DNA of 64,000 nt from Takashimella koratensis. Its lineage: Eukaryota; Basidiomycota; Tremellomycetes; Trichosporonales; Tetragoniomycetaceae. Positions 24,298 to 36,331 of the stretch are shown here, piece by piece; position 1 is the first letter of the stretch, and each line of letters opens with the position of its first letter. The notes under the pieces were generated by a model. It made no database searches. It was not told the DNA's origin and saw nothing but the letters and a program-made list of their open reading frames with translations. The position numbers and the translations under genes are program-made. The stretch lies in NCBI GenBank assembly GCA_003116875.1, contig BCKT01000001.1:759763-823762 (forward strand), in the 5' to 3' direction.

Positions 24298-27200
24298 TCA
24301 TCCGACGAACCCGTTCGCCTTGGCGTGGAACTTTGCTATGTCCGATCCACTAGCGTTATCGCGTCGGTGCCTCGGACGATCGAACGGGTATCCGCCGCCG
24401 CCGCCGCCACCACTTCGGTAGCTGATTCCCGGACTCGGAGGCCCGCTCCGACGCGGCTCGGACGGTGGGTATATTTCTCTGTCGCGCAGACTACGTCGAG
24501 AAGAACGATGCTGGGGGTTCCTACCCGCCGGACTCTCCATCTCGTAGCTTCGACCAGGCTGTCGAGGCGCGCCCATCGGCCAGTGCGGCAGAGCAGCCGT
24601 GTTTTCCGGCGATCCATGCATGTTGAGCGAGGCTGGAGGGGGCCGAGGAGGGGTGAAAGGTAACGGCAGCGGCACGATATGGTTCGTCTTGTACTCTGAC
24701 GACTCTGGAGCTCGGCCGGGAATAGGAATAGGTGCGGAAGGGGGAGGAGGAGGTTGCTTCCATTCGTTATTGGCCCCACCGAGTCGAGGGTCGATCAGAG
24801 GCGGAGGAAGAGTAGCGTAAGTTGGACCGACGCTGACAGGGGAAATGGCCGAGGTGGAAAAGTCGTGTCCACCGGTGGTGATGGGCAGGAGTGTGATCGG
24901 GCTTTCGGACTTGGGCTGATGCATTGGCAGCTGGTCTTCGGGAACGTTGTTCTCACGTCTCCACATCGCCATGTCCTCTGGATCGTAAATGGGTTTGAAC
25001 ATACCGTCCTCGAGCTTGGCAGTGATGAAGCGAGGGTTGGACCTGTTTCCTGACGACGGTGGGGAATGGGGGGCTGGCGAGACTACAGATGCCTCGGCGG
25101 CGTAGGACGCGTGAATCATGGGGCTCGTGAGGGGCATCGGAGGGGGTGGCGGTGGAGGGGAAAGAATGGGTGCAGTGTGGGTCGAGGCGGCGGCGAATGG
25201 CGGAGCCGAGGGTGGGGTCATGTCGGCCGCCTCGTGTGTGGGCGGCTGGGAAGGGATCGGCTGTTGCGCGGCAGCGTTGTACTGGGCAAAAGTCGGTGGG
25301 GGAGGACAATATCCGAACCCAAGTTGCCACATGACCTAGGCTCAAAGTTAGCACAGCTGGTGGCAGACAGACTAAGCACTCACCGGCATCATCAGAGGCT
25401 GTTGCTCTGGAGGGTGGACGGGGGCTGCCTGAGCGACGTTGCTGTCTGCCCCCGGTGGGACACCGTACCATCCGTGTGCCATCGGGTAGACGGGCGGAGG
25501 AGGCTGTTGAGGCTGATACATCTGAGGCGGGAGCCATTGTCCGGGCATCGTCGGCTGGATCGGGATGTAGCCGTTCGCGGTAGTTGCCATCGGAGGCATA
25601 ACTGGAGCGCCAATGGGAGCGAACTGTGGGACTTGTGGGAAGTGAGGGGGGATAGGCACCGCAGGCTGAGTCGGTACGACCGGGATGTCGATCATAGGTT
25701 TGAACTTTGGTGAAGGTGGAGTGTACTGAGACGCCATGGATGGGCTGATCGCACGACCATAGTCATCCATGTACATCTCACGTGCCTGCAAGCATTAGCG
25801 CATTCTCTTTCGCATTTCGTACATCACATACCTGGACATCTAAGGCTAGCACTCGCCTAGGCTCGACCTTGAGGGCTGATCCGTTTGATACCGCGCCGTT
25901 CTGCGCGTTAGCTTGGTGGTACAAATTCAACCTACCTCGTGCTCGACAGCTCTAGCTGCAGACTCGGGGTCCTGGTAAAGAACTCGGGCAGTGACATAGG
26001 TCGTCTGCACGACGTTGGGATTATACTCGATCGCGCTCTGCGAAGCTCAGTCAGTCGGGTCTTCACGGCCTTATCAAAGACAGATGCCACTCACGATCTT
26101 GCCGTACTTCTCAAACCTCTTTAACAGAGTCGACGGCGTCTCCTGGCCCTTGACAAGACGACCGACAAAGATTGCCGAGTCGTCAATGTACTTGGCGTCG
26201 CCCGACGAGGTATCTTCCCTCAGAGGCCTGCCTTTGTAGGTGAAGATAATATGGCGGGAAAGACCGGGATAAGACGTCTCTGAACCGGGAGAGTGGTTCG
26301 TGACGAGAGCCTCCTTGGACGTCTTCTGGCTTGCCCGAGGAGACGGCGGAGGGGTCAAGTTTCCCTCTTTGGAGAGCGCCTGGTCGGGTGGAATGGAGAT
26401 CGACCCAATCTTCATTCGCCCCAATCGAGACTGAAGAGGTCTAATGCCCGTCATCTCTTCCTTGACACGGGTGATGGGTGACTGCACCTCGTGGTCGTTG
26501 GTGAGGATAGGAGAAGGCGGCTGGCCGGCATAGATCCCATCTTGCTCGTTGCCCCAGCGGACGCTGACCCCGGGAATGCCTGAGAGTTGCTGTTGACTGG
26601 TCAACTTCGAGTCGCTTCGTGACCGAAGCTTCAAACAAGTTGGACTCACGTGCATGAGATGGCGAGCCTCCAATGTGCCAGCGACAGTAACGAGCCAGCC
26701 TTGACCGAGAGAAGTCGGTGGGACAACGTCGACGATCTCCACAAAGTCGTCGACGAGCCGAGGAATGATCTGAGACCTTGTCAGTGGTAGTTCGATCAAT
26801 GTAGCCGTTGAACTTACATCCTTCTCAGCCATTCGACGACTCAGGTCGATGCGATCTACCCGGATGGGCTCCTTGCCTGTCTCATTGTGAGCTCGACGTA
26901 ACGCCGACATGTCAGTGACTCCCGGGATGATGAGTCGTGGGAACCACTGTGTCGGGGTGCGTTGGGGGAAAGCCGGGAAGGCAAAGACGTCAACGTAGCT
27001 GGGAAGAGGGGAAGTGTCGAAGGTCGGTTCGTCGGTTCTTGACTGTACTTTCCTCTTCACGGGTGGCGAGGCCGAGCGAGAACGAGCATCGTGGCGGGGT
27101 CCAGTGAGTTTGACCCAGATCGTCCGCGTCTGGCTCTCAGGTGGCAGATGACGAATTTCCATTTCAAACGTCGTGTTGGGTGAACGAGAGTGAGATCGGT

Positions 27201-28797
27201 ACTCGCACTTGCTACGCTGAGGGTCCTCGAGGCATTTCTGCAGCGAGGCCTCGTCCTGATTTGTTAGCCAGCGATTGAGGATATTAATGAAACTTACATT
27301 GAAGACGATGAAAGCCTTTTCCACTTGCTGGGGTTCGTATTCGTATGGCAGTCTATGTTTTGGAGTCAGTGCCGACTATCAAGCAAGTACCAGTTGCAAT
27401 CACTCACACGCAACGTATTGAACCATAGCGGGTGAAGTGGTCATACATGACCTGCTTGAAGTGGTCTCGACGGATGGGGAAAGGTAGCCTGAACGATCAG
27501 CTCAAAGTCTAAGCTGTACTAACCTAATCATCAGGCGGCGGGAAGCAAATTGGGGACTATACATGGGATGAGGCTCGCGCTTCCACCACTTGGCGCCTTT
27601 TCCTGGCGTTTGCTCTCTGCGACGATGATACAAATCTGTTCCGGTGGCACTGTGGATGCCGCTCTTCCGGTCGATGTCGTTGCCTTGGATGGAGGCACGA
27701 GGCTCGCGATGGTCGCCCTCTTGTATCAGAGCAGTAGGATCAGCCAGGGTGACTTCAGCATCGTCGGCGTCTGCAGCCGCAGGAACCGGGGAGAAGTCTT
27801 CAACAGGATGATCCGGAAGAGGCTCGACCTTGATGTCAGGAGACAGCGGCGGGACCGAGTGCTCGTCGTCCGAGTAAAACACAGTGGCTGGTTTGAGCAC
27901 TGGGGGAACACTGTTGGGGCGAGAGAGGGACGATTCGGAAGTGGCCTTCTCAAGGATGGGACTGCCGACTGCGTCGGGAGGAGGCACTGGGACGACGTCT
28001 TCGACCCACTGCTGGAGACGAGACGGCTCGTTCCATGCATCGTCTTCGGTGTTGTCGGCGGCTTCCTCGGCGTGAGGGGGAGATCGAGCTGAGCTCTCCG
28101 CGACAGGTGCTTCGGACGTCGGCACTTCGAAAGGAGTTGACGGGCGGGGAGGGGTGAAAGGCGGTTGATCGCCTTGAGCACCCCATAGCCTAGGACGCGC
28201 GACGCCAACTTTGTTCGCTCCTCCATCTCGTCGACCGAAGGGTCGCCCGACCCAAGTGGGGACCTGCGGGCCTTCAGGCGGAGAGGGATGAGTCGGGACC
28301 AAGGGGAGAGCCGCGGAAGGTTGTTGCGGAGGTGAGGAAGGGTATGAGCGAGGAGCAGGCGTCGTGGGGACAGCCTGTTCTGAATGTACGACGGGGTTGG
28401 ACGCGACCCTTGCCTGGAGGTATCGATTTAGTTCGCGACGCATTGGGAATGGCTGAGGGTGAGCTTGGCTCACAGTCCCGGTTGGCTGATCTCATCAGCG
28501 ACTCGTCTCAGCATTGGATATTCAGTGAAGCCGCTTACATTGAACTCCTTGCGACGCTGTTGGCGCTGAGAGACGAGTTCTGCACCCGTCAGCCAGCCTC
28601 CGTCGTCTTCGGTGTTGGCGTCCTCAGCCCAGGAGGCGTCGGTCTGGGAGGTAGTTGGCTGCTGAGTGAGGGCTTGGACGAGCGTCGCGCGGTGGTCCCT
28701 GTTCCTCGACTGGTGTTGACGTGATCAGCAAAGGTGGTACGGGAGAGGGGGAGAGCGGAAAGGGGCTTACTGAGCGGTCGAACGAAGGGGCGGCCAT
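24298..28797 (-). CDS. Large RNA-binding protein with two RRM-type domains and Pro/Gln-rich C-terminus
   Basis: Many exons from the ATG at 28797 (MAAPSFDRS) to a TGA at 24300-24298. The N-terminal third is disordered and Pro/Ser-rich (about 28470-27550). A first RRM-like unit spans LPFPIRRDHFKQVMYDHFTR, YGSIRCV, and QQVEKAFIVFNDEASLQKCL. A middle segment has basic and Pro-rich stretches. A clear RRM follows near 26180-25930: DDSAIFVGRLVKGQETPSTL (RNP2-type), LLKRFEKYGKI, then YVTARVLYQDPESAARAVEHE. The C-terminal 350 residues are rich in Pro, Gln, Tyr and Met. The overall plan resembles cytoplasmic mRNA-binding regulators of fungi, but I do not recognise a specific orthologue and give no symbol. 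Exon borders are inferred from GTGAGT/GTAAGC donors with CTAAC-type branch sites. Confidence 0.75.
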
Positions 28798-30523
28798 GTT
28801 GGGGAGAGTGGGGCAAGTAAAGGTTGAGGAGTTTGTGGTTGGCGGTGAGGTAGGTGATGATAAAAGGTTTGGAAGAGAAAAGAGGTGAAAGTGGGGAAGA
28901 GGTGAAAGCAGTTTGGTTGGGTCTGTACAAAGAGCTCTGAAAAGAGGGGCGAAGAGTTGGAGAGGGCAGGTGTGGTTGAAGAGAGGTTGGGACGAGGAAA
29001 AAGACGAGATAGAAGTGGGATCACGAGAGAGGAAGAGAGTGTTGGGAAGTTGGAAGAAGAGGAATAGGATGGAGATAGAGGAGGAGGAGGAAGAAATAGG
29101 AGGAAGGCGGGACAGAAGGGGAAGAAGAGGGGAGAAGAGGGGAGAAGGGCGACCGGGGTGGAAGGGTGGAAGGAAGGAAGGTGGTCACCCAGTGCACTAC
29201 CGCTAAGAGCGGGGAGCTAGGGGTGGGGAAGGGAAGAGGTGGGGGCGGAGGTAGAGTGGGGACCGGTGATCGTGATCGTGATCACTGAGGGGTGTGTTTG
29301 AGGGTGAGCTCGTGTGTATGCTGTATTTGTACTTTGTCTCAACTTCACGACGACCAACATTGTCTTCTCTGCTTCCTTTTCCCTTTTCAGTTAGATCTCA
29401 TCATCCAACACCTACACGATACTGTCTCCTACCTCGTCCTCCTCATCACGCCACGTCTCCAGGGCAAGGAGGGAGACTGAGCGCATAGCCACCGAGGAAT
29501 GAGACACGACACAAGTCCCATCCGTCATTCGTCACCCTGTCCCGCCTTCCTTTCCCATCACTGCGCAGCCGCTCTCTTCCCGCGCCTCGCCCCCCTTCCT
29601 AATATTCGAGGCGTGATTAATTGATGCTCCTACACACGTCGTAGACCCGTAGACCAAGCGATCCCTGATGTCCCAAAGGAAGGTAAGTTGTGGGATGCGG
29701 TGGAGGGGGATAGGGGGTGAGGTGTGCATTCGCCGTCAGGGGTAGATCAGGCTTCTGGCTCTGATGAGGTCAGAGACGAGGTCAGTGATGAGTGATGACT
29801 GTTGTGCGTGTTGCGGACACGAACCGGGACCCAAAGGAAGGTGAGAAGATGTCGCGCTGAATAGCGTGCTGTACGTTTCCACTTCCTCATCTCGTCTCTA
29901 TCGGTTAGACCACATTTCACGGCTATGCGAGGTTGAGTATTTCTCAATACCGCATCGACCCTTTGCCCACCCTCTTGTCTGTCTCAACTTGTCCAAACGA
30001 AACATCTGTCAAACGCTACCTTCTGTATCCCATCTCCCTCCTCCTCCGGTTTCAACTCCGCTTCTATCCTTTGCGCTCACCTTCAAAGGCTCCATCCTTT
30101 GACACCTCGTCCCTCTCCCTTTCGTCTCGCTGGGGATCTATCCCTTGCCTCGAGGCCTCTCCGCACCTCCTTTCAACGCCATTTCGGACTTGCCAGTCGG
30201 TCTACTTTCTGAACCGAAACCCGGAAACCCGATGAGCAAAGAGCGCAACAATGACACACTCTTACCAACACGCCTTTTCGAAAATTGGAAACATCAAACA
30301 TCACGTGATCTTAATCCCCCTCTTGAAACTTCCCAACATCCCGAGACTGCAGAATGTATATCCGAGCTGCCGGGATCGGTCAAGCCCGGCGCTACCCAAC
30401 ATCCCGGTTACACGGCCCACCTGCCCCCTACATAGGTGGATGTATATATATATATATATCGACCGGCCGAGATACATCTTGGGTCAATCCCCCTTGTCCC
30501 CTCACCCCACCTTCACCAACACT
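28798..30523. other. Divergent intergenic region, RRM gene and dioxygenase gene
   Basis: A 1.7-kb gap. The part next to the RRM gene (28800-29200) is almost pure purine on the plus strand, so pyrimidine-rich in that gene's leader. GATCGTGATC repeats occur near 29266-29285. A (TA)n tract at 30443-30459 lies close to the dioxygenase start. No protein or RNA gene was recognised. Confidence 0.5.
30443..30459 (+). promoter_or_regulatory. (TA)n tract, likely TATA element of the dioxygenase gene
   Basis: About eight TA dinucleotides lie 65-80 bases upstream of the ATG at 30524. The distance suits a TATA-type core promoter. Confidence 0.5.
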
Positions 30524-31986
30524 ATGGCATTTGTCCCTTCTGCTCCTGCCAAGGACGCACCGGCGGTCCCCAAATGGAACCCGCCGCCCGCGACGAAAGA
30601 GAACGTTGACTTTGCAAAACTGCACACGATCGACCTATCTTTCCTTGACTCGCCGGATCCCGCGGTAGTCCAGCAGCTCATCGATACATGCAAGGTCGCC
30701 ATCAAGGATGACGGTTTCTTGTACTTGACAAACTACGGTGTCAGCCTTGATCAGGTACGCTGCTGGCGAGCGGGTATGGGGTTGAGCTGACCACGTTGCT
30801 CTAGTTGATGCGCCAGTTCGACCTGGCCAATTACATGCACAACAGTATCAGCGAGGAGGACAAGGCGAGGTTGCTGTGGAACCCCGAGAAGGGGACATTT
30901 GCCGGCTACAAGCATGGTTTCGGCTGGAAGGTGAGCATGACCAGCTAGACCAAGATATCTTCCCCTTCCGTCTATATCTCGAGGCTGACCTACTTCCTCT
31001 CTCTCAGCGTGCGAAGGGCGAGAAAGACGGTATCGAGCAATTCAATTTCTACAAACCCCAATTCGAGGACCGTAACAACCTCCCCGCCTGCATTCTCCCA
31101 TTCATGGACGAAATCGAGGCTTTCTGCAATTACATGACGACCAACGTGAACCGTCGACTACTCAAACTCCTCTCGCTGGTGCTGGAGCTTCCGCCCGACT
31201 GGTTGTGGGATAACATTCAGAGCAAAGGAGGACCTGTGGCTGATGGGTATTATCGACACGCGCTGTTCAAACCGGTCGTGCAGGAGACCAATGCCCGCCA
31301 GGGCATGATCATGAATGGGTAGGTCCACACGCATTTGTTTCCGGTGGTAGCAAGTTGAGCCTGTGCTAACGCTCTCAGCCACACCGACTACGGGACGACC
31401 ACATTGCTGTTTTCTGTTCCCGTATCGTGTCTCCAGATTTGGGGACGTGACCAGACCTGGCGATACGTAAAGTACAACCCCGGTGCCCTTGTCGTCAACA
31501 TTGGCGACACTTTGGAAAGTGGGTACTAGCTGTCCCTAAGCTCTCTGCTTTGTGCTTACAAAGCCTAGTCGTGTCCGGTGGCCACTTCAAGGCTACACGA
31601 CACCGAGTCTTCCGCGCGCCCGAGGATCAAATCAACTTTGAGCGCCTGTCGCTTGTCTTCTTCCAGGCCACAGAGAGTTCCCTCCGACTCTCTCCCGCCA
31701 AAGGTAAGCAGGGCACAAACTCAACCTCTACTCTCCTGGCTGACGCCGTGCAGAATCCCCCTTGATCCAGCGGGAGGGTTGCGTCGAGTCCCAGGGTGTG
31801 TACAAGGAGTACAAGGTTCTCCAAGACTCTGGTGTCCCCGTACCGACGAGCAAAGAATGGCGCGAGTCCCAAGTCGCTGCGATCCGAGAGCCGGCGCATA
31901 ACGCAAATTTCGAGGTTGTCGAGGTGAATGGCGCAAAGATGACTAAACAGACGTATCATGGTGTTCAAGTTCTCCTTCCTCTTTGA
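30524..31986 (+). CDS. 2-oxoglutarate/Fe(II)-dependent dioxygenase, isopenicillin N synthase-like
   Basis: A spliced gene of about 385 residues from ATG 30524 (MAFVPSAPAKDAP) to TGA 31984. The N-terminal part is the typical non-haem dioxygenase N domain (HTIDLSFLD, IDTCKVAIKDDGFLYLTNYG, GTFAGYKHGFGW). The catalytic core has the iron ligands in HTDYGTTTLLF (His and Asp) and in FKATRHRVFRAPED (distal His). The motif ERLSLVFF supplies the Arg-x-Ser that binds 2-oxoglutarate. Such enzymes hydroxylate or desaturate small molecules; the substrate cannot be read from sequence and nothing nearby suggests a biosynthetic cluster. Exons are separated by short introns at about 30754, 30931, 31321, 31517 and 31704. 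All domain pieces are in order, so the gene looks intact. Confidence 0.85.
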
Positions 31987-32721
31987 TCTTGTCTGTTAGT
32001 TGTCGTAAAAGTATAGGTTGTATTTTTCAATATATCTTAGGGATCGATGCATGGCTTGCATCGGTGTGAGGTGAGCGAACCATTTTGGTGGTTGGCGCGG
32101 TCGGTAGTCGACGTCACTCACCACCTGTAGCGACGTGTCAAGAAAGGTCTCGAGGTTATGTCCCCAGCAGCGAGTCCCTAGGCATGCTACCTAGATGCAT
32201 GAGGTGCGTTACCCTTTCTGACATCTCCTTTGAGCTCGCCTTGACTTTCATGCATGTGGTCTAGTCTCAGTGTCCAGTCGGCCCAAATGCCACTTACTCC
32301 CCGCCTCGTTCTTTTCACCTGCACGTGGCAAATCTGACGCACTTGCTCCGACCCGCGACTTTGAACTGGCAACCCTTGGTTTCGCATCATCCTTCTCACC
32401 CTCTCCCCTTCTCTTTTCTCCATCCATCCACCTCTCTGCCCTGTGCATCCACTTTCCTCGACCCCTTCTTCACCCCGGCATTACCCCCTTCTCCCACCTG
32501 CGCGCTTCAACGACCCTTCTCACTCACCTAGGTCGCGTGTTGCATCGTCTCTAAAAAAACCGGAGGTGACGAATATTAATCGCTCGTGAATCCCCGATTC
32601 ACGACCTCCACCTTTTGACCTCGGTTTGGTCCGCGGCACCTCCTACACTCCCCACGTACCATCTTCCTCCTTTCCTCACTCTTCATACATTATCTTTCAC
32701 CCCTCAAATACAGACCTCGCG
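31987..32721. promoter_or_regulatory. Intergenic region upstream of ADA1
   Basis: A 735-base gap between two plus-strand genes. The half nearest ADA1 is pyrimidine-rich. I see no gene and no strong TATA box. Confidence 0.45.
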
Positions 32722-34410
32722 ATGTCTTCATTCCCTACCGCATCCAGCTCTTCCAACCCCAACGGCTACACACCGGCGAGCTACCACCCGAACCCTCGTC
32801 CAGTGCCTTCCTCGACCCACTCATTCCAGCACCCCAACCACCTCTCCAACCACAACCACCACAGTGCACAGCCGTATGCCCACGCGAACGGAACGGCAGA
32901 GCACGCGCAGGCGACCATACTCGATCCCTCAGAGCGAGCAGATATCGATGCAATCAAGCGCGAGCTACACGATGCTCTCGGAGAAGCGGGTTTACCCTAC
33001 TGGAAAACGTTGAACGCGTACTTGCTTGGTCAATTAGGCAAGGACGAGATCGCGTCCATGGTCCGAGGCTGGCTCAGGAAGAATGGTACGTTACTCTCTT
33101 CATCCCTTTCATTCCCTTCCCCCAATGCTTTACCTAGCTTTACTGACAACTGCCCAGTCCGTTTACATAACCGGCTCCTCGCTTCGCTACTACAGAACGC
33201 TGCAGCTGTCCCCCAAGCTCACCCAGCACCTACCTCTCCCTCCCGTAAACGGCGCCGCGGAGTCGCCGATGCCCCAGATCTGGACGATACGATGATTGAG
33301 CCCCGGGCAAGGACGAGGGTCTGGGTAATGGGTTTAGGCGGGAAAGAACGCGCGCGGATCGGGAAGATTATGGCGAGGGACGAGGAGGGGACGGCACCAG
33401 AGGACGATGGGAACATGATTACCCGTTGGCCGTACGGTTAGTTTGAGTCTGATATGTCCTCCCTTCCTCTTTCTGTCATGATCTGGCACAAAGGGTTGAG
33501 ATTCTGTCACTGACGGCTTCCTCTAGCGATGGCAACGCAGCCACCATTAGCCGCTGAAGCTCGACAACTCCCTACATCCCACCAACTCGCGCACCGCCTC
33601 TCCCAACTCGCCAAACAGTTCGGGCTCGACATTTCCCCCGACTCTGCGCCTGACCTCGGGCAGATCCTAGCTCTCGGCGCCGACGCACACTTGACGGATA
33701 TAATCCACGGTCTCATCCGGCTGACGGGCAAGGGTCGGCCCGGGTCTGATACGATCCGGATCTTGCCCAACGGGATGCATACAGAAGGCGAGGAAGGCGG
33801 GATGAACGGGTACGCCAATGAGCGCTGGGACGAGAGGGAGGAAGAGGAGGCCGATAAAGGTCCGATGCCGAAACCTCACTTGGCGACTTTCCAAGCTCTA
33901 TTCGATTTCGCACCCGGTCTACACCCGCAGGTGTCGCCGGCACTGTACAAGCTGCAGACGTCGTTTGGTCTCACTGACCAAGACTACGGCCACCTCCCGA
34001 GTTCTCAAGTCGCACAGGAAGAAGCAGCCGTTGCTCCACTCGCTGCTGGTTCGACACTCGACTTTGGCGTATCTGGCCCCACCGCTCCTCCGCTTACCAA
34101 CGGCGACGCCGGAGTTGGTGTCGGCGCTGGTGGTGGTGGTGGTGGTGGTGGTGGTGGTGGTGGTGGTGGTGTCAACGGCCAGAGTTTCCGAGTGAACGGG
34201 ATACACAAAGGTAGCGGGGATAAACGACGGATCTCGCCTGAAGAACTATCCCAGACGCTCTTATCCGCCGGGATGCTCAAGCTGGACAAAGCGGGCCGAG
34301 GCGAGGGTGAGGAAGGTGCTGCAGAGGGGGGAAAGAAGAAGGAGAGAAAACATAATTTGCATTGGAAGTATGAGGACCCGGCGTTGATATTGAAAGATGT
34401 CCTAGGGTAG
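32722..34410 (+). CDS. HFI1: ADA1/HFI1, SAGA transcriptional coactivator subunit (SAGA-Tad1 family)
   Basis: Three exons starting at ATG 32722. The N-terminal 55 residues are low complexity. The signature of the SAGA-Tad1 family follows: DAIKRELHDALGEAGLPYW, KTLNAYLLGQLGKDEIASMV, then VRLHNRLLASLLQNA, where an intron lies just before the Val (donor GTACGT after 33086). A basic KRRR stretch follows. The second half (exon 3 from about 33532) contains QLAHRLSQLAKQFGLDIS and IIHGLIRLTGKG, the histone-fold-like region of Ada1 that pairs with Spt7 or TAF12 in the yeast complex. A tract of 14 Gly is encoded by (GGT)14. The protein ends DPALILKDVLG before TAG 34408. Ada1 holds the core of the SAGA histone-acetylation complex together in the nucleus. 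Confident family assignment; the long Gly run is a local oddity. Confidence 0.85.
34129..34170 (+). repeat. (GGT)14 trinucleotide repeat coding poly-Gly
   Basis: Fourteen perfect GGT codons inside the ADA1 exon encode a run of glycines in a linker. Perfect codon repetition suggests recent slippage expansion. Confidence 0.95.
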
Positions 34411-34837
34411 ATGAGTCACATATGGGGCGATGAGCAATGTATAACATGGGTGTCAGAGAATGAGATGGGGTGGGCTGTAAGGCAGGCCCAGTGATCTTGG
34501 CAGGGCTGCTCGACCGGTGGCCAGGCGATTTACTATGGTCCTTACGCGAAAGTCTTAAGCCGAGTGCCACGGACACCAACTCTTGCCAGAGCGAAACTGT
34601 CGGCGTTAAGAGCAAGTCCGAAACTCGGCTGTATGGTGGACCCTCCCCGCTCCTGGTCCACCAAGTGCCACACTGGCGAATTTTTGCACCAGCTTGTGCC
34701 CGGGCCTTTTAGTTGCTACTTTCCCCTTTGGGCAATTCCTACCCAACGAGCGAGCAACCAGGATCCCACCCTTTCTCATTTTCAACCTCTGACTTGTCGT
34801 CTCGTCTTCTCTTTCATCCTACAACCAATATCACAAA
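34411..34837. promoter_or_regulatory. Intergenic region upstream of the eS28 gene
   Basis: A 427-base gap between ADA1 and RPS28. The 60 bases before the eS28 ATG are pyrimidine-rich, as is common for ribosomal protein genes. I see no other feature. Confidence 0.45.
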
Positions 34838-35954
34838 ATGGTGAGTAATGCGAGTCTGACAAGTCGAGCGAGTCGAGCGAGTTGAGCAAGGCGAGCAGAG
34901 GGTATGGAGTTTGTCGTAGTGGCCAAGTCACATTGCATGATGAAGGAAGGGTTGGAGGATGAATGAACGATGGTTTAGGGAAGAATGAAGAATAGAGACT
35001 GATAATCGTACAGGAGTCCGCTGCCGCCAACAAGCAGCCCGTCAAGCTCGCTCGTGTCCTTAAGGTGAGGGTCTGGAGCCATCGTACAAACATCGCGCGT
35101 GGTTATATTGTATCGCGAACGCAGCACGACAGTTGAGATGGATGAAGGGAAATGGATTAGGCTGGATGAACGTCGAAGGGGAAGGGAATAGATGACGAGC
35201 GGGGGATGGCCAGTGGGTGGTACGGGGTATTGAGGAGCTCGTGTGGGGGTGTGAAAATGAGTAGGAGAGAACGCATACGGGAAAGAGAACGGGAACGGGT
35301 GGTGAGGGCGGGGTTCGAGTGGGGTGAAAGTCTGCGCTGAAGTCGGAGCACGAAAGCGTGTGACACACCACGCCCACCCAACCCATCCCTCTCGCCGTCG
35401 TGCTGCGTCGTGCCCCATCATCATCTTCCACACAGCTTGTAATGACGACCATACTAACATCATCCAGGTCCTCGGCCGTACCGGCTCGCGTGGTGGTGTT
35501 ACCCAGGTCCGCGTCGAGTTCATGGACGACACCTCGCGATCTATCATCCGAAACGTCAAGGGCCCCGTCCGTGTCAACGACATTCTTGCCCTCCTCGAGT
35601 CGGAGCGTGAGGCCCGGTGAGTCGCGGTTTGGGTTGGATTCGAGCATAAAGTGGGGTGTGATGTCGAGCGGATGGGGAATGGGATGGGTCGTGAGGGATG
35701 ATATGGAGTGGGGCGCGGAGTGACGCATCAGTTGGGCGCGATGCCCAGCTGGTCATGTCCCATGACATCCGTCGTGCAGGTGATCGAGGAGGCATATGAA
35801 GAGGGCTTGGGGTGCGAGACGAGGAGACGAGGAGACGAGGGGACGGGACGAGAGACCTACGAGCGGTGGCAAGATGAGACGGCATTCAGGCTTTGTGCAA
35901 CTCTTCATCACTAGAAACCCAAGCTGACCATTACCTTTTAGTCGTCTCCGCTAA
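34838..35954 (+). CDS. RPS28: Ribosomal protein eS28 (small subunit)
   Basis: Four exons join exactly: 34838-34840, 35014-35064, 35468-35616 and 35942-35954, giving 71 residues. Exon 1 is only the ATG, followed at once by a GTGAGT donor. The protein reads [37 protein letters not shown], and [20 protein letters not shown], ending ESEREARRLR, the invariant C-terminus of eS28. Yeast eS28 has 67 residues, so length and sequence agree. It is part of the 40S head near the mRNA exit site. The introns are long for this window (173, 403 and 325 nt), while the last exon holds just four codons and a bit. Such long introns in ribosomal protein genes can serve regulation or host small RNAs, but I did not find a convincing one. 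Confidence 0.95.
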
Positions 35955-36331
35955 TCGATTCGAAACCGAGTAGCGAGAGAGTGAGGGTTGGTGACGATGT
36001 CTTCGCGGGATGGAGGGGAGAGACAGTTAGGTTTGGTCTGGACAGACTTGATTTTATTTCCTCTATTCGTTCTTTCCGCAATGTGATTTTAGCCTTTGCA
36101 TATACACTTGATAAGCCCTGGGACGCGAGCAGAGCAATTTGTGGCCACCAGCGTTGAGCAGCTGGTTTGGTTCGTGACTGACTCGATGAAAGGGGTGATG
36201 TCCGCTTGCAAGGGTCATGAAGGATCGCGTAATGTTCAGTGGCAGAGTGGTGGGAATTCATCCGGACATAGCGTTCACTTCGTACCCACCACCACCACCT
36301 TCATCACCATCCTCCACCAAGCCTCGGTACC
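35955..36331. other. Short intergenic region, nothing recognised
   Basis: This is the region 3' of RPS28 and upstream of the tentative small gene at 36332. There are no conserved segments. A few CACCACCAC-type triplet repeats precede the ATG at 36332. Confidence 0.4.

Noticed and set aside
24754..25713. Gly/Arg-rich plus-strand frames opposite the large RRM gene
   Set aside because: Antisense shadows of a Pro/Gln-rich exon; no splice or start context.
34932..35003. C/D-box snoRNA-like signals (ATGATGA and CTGA about 60 bases apart) in intron 1 of RPS28
   Set aside because: The flanks cannot form a proper terminal stem, no internal C'/D' boxes are clear, and the CTGA is better explained as the splicing branch site just before the acceptor.
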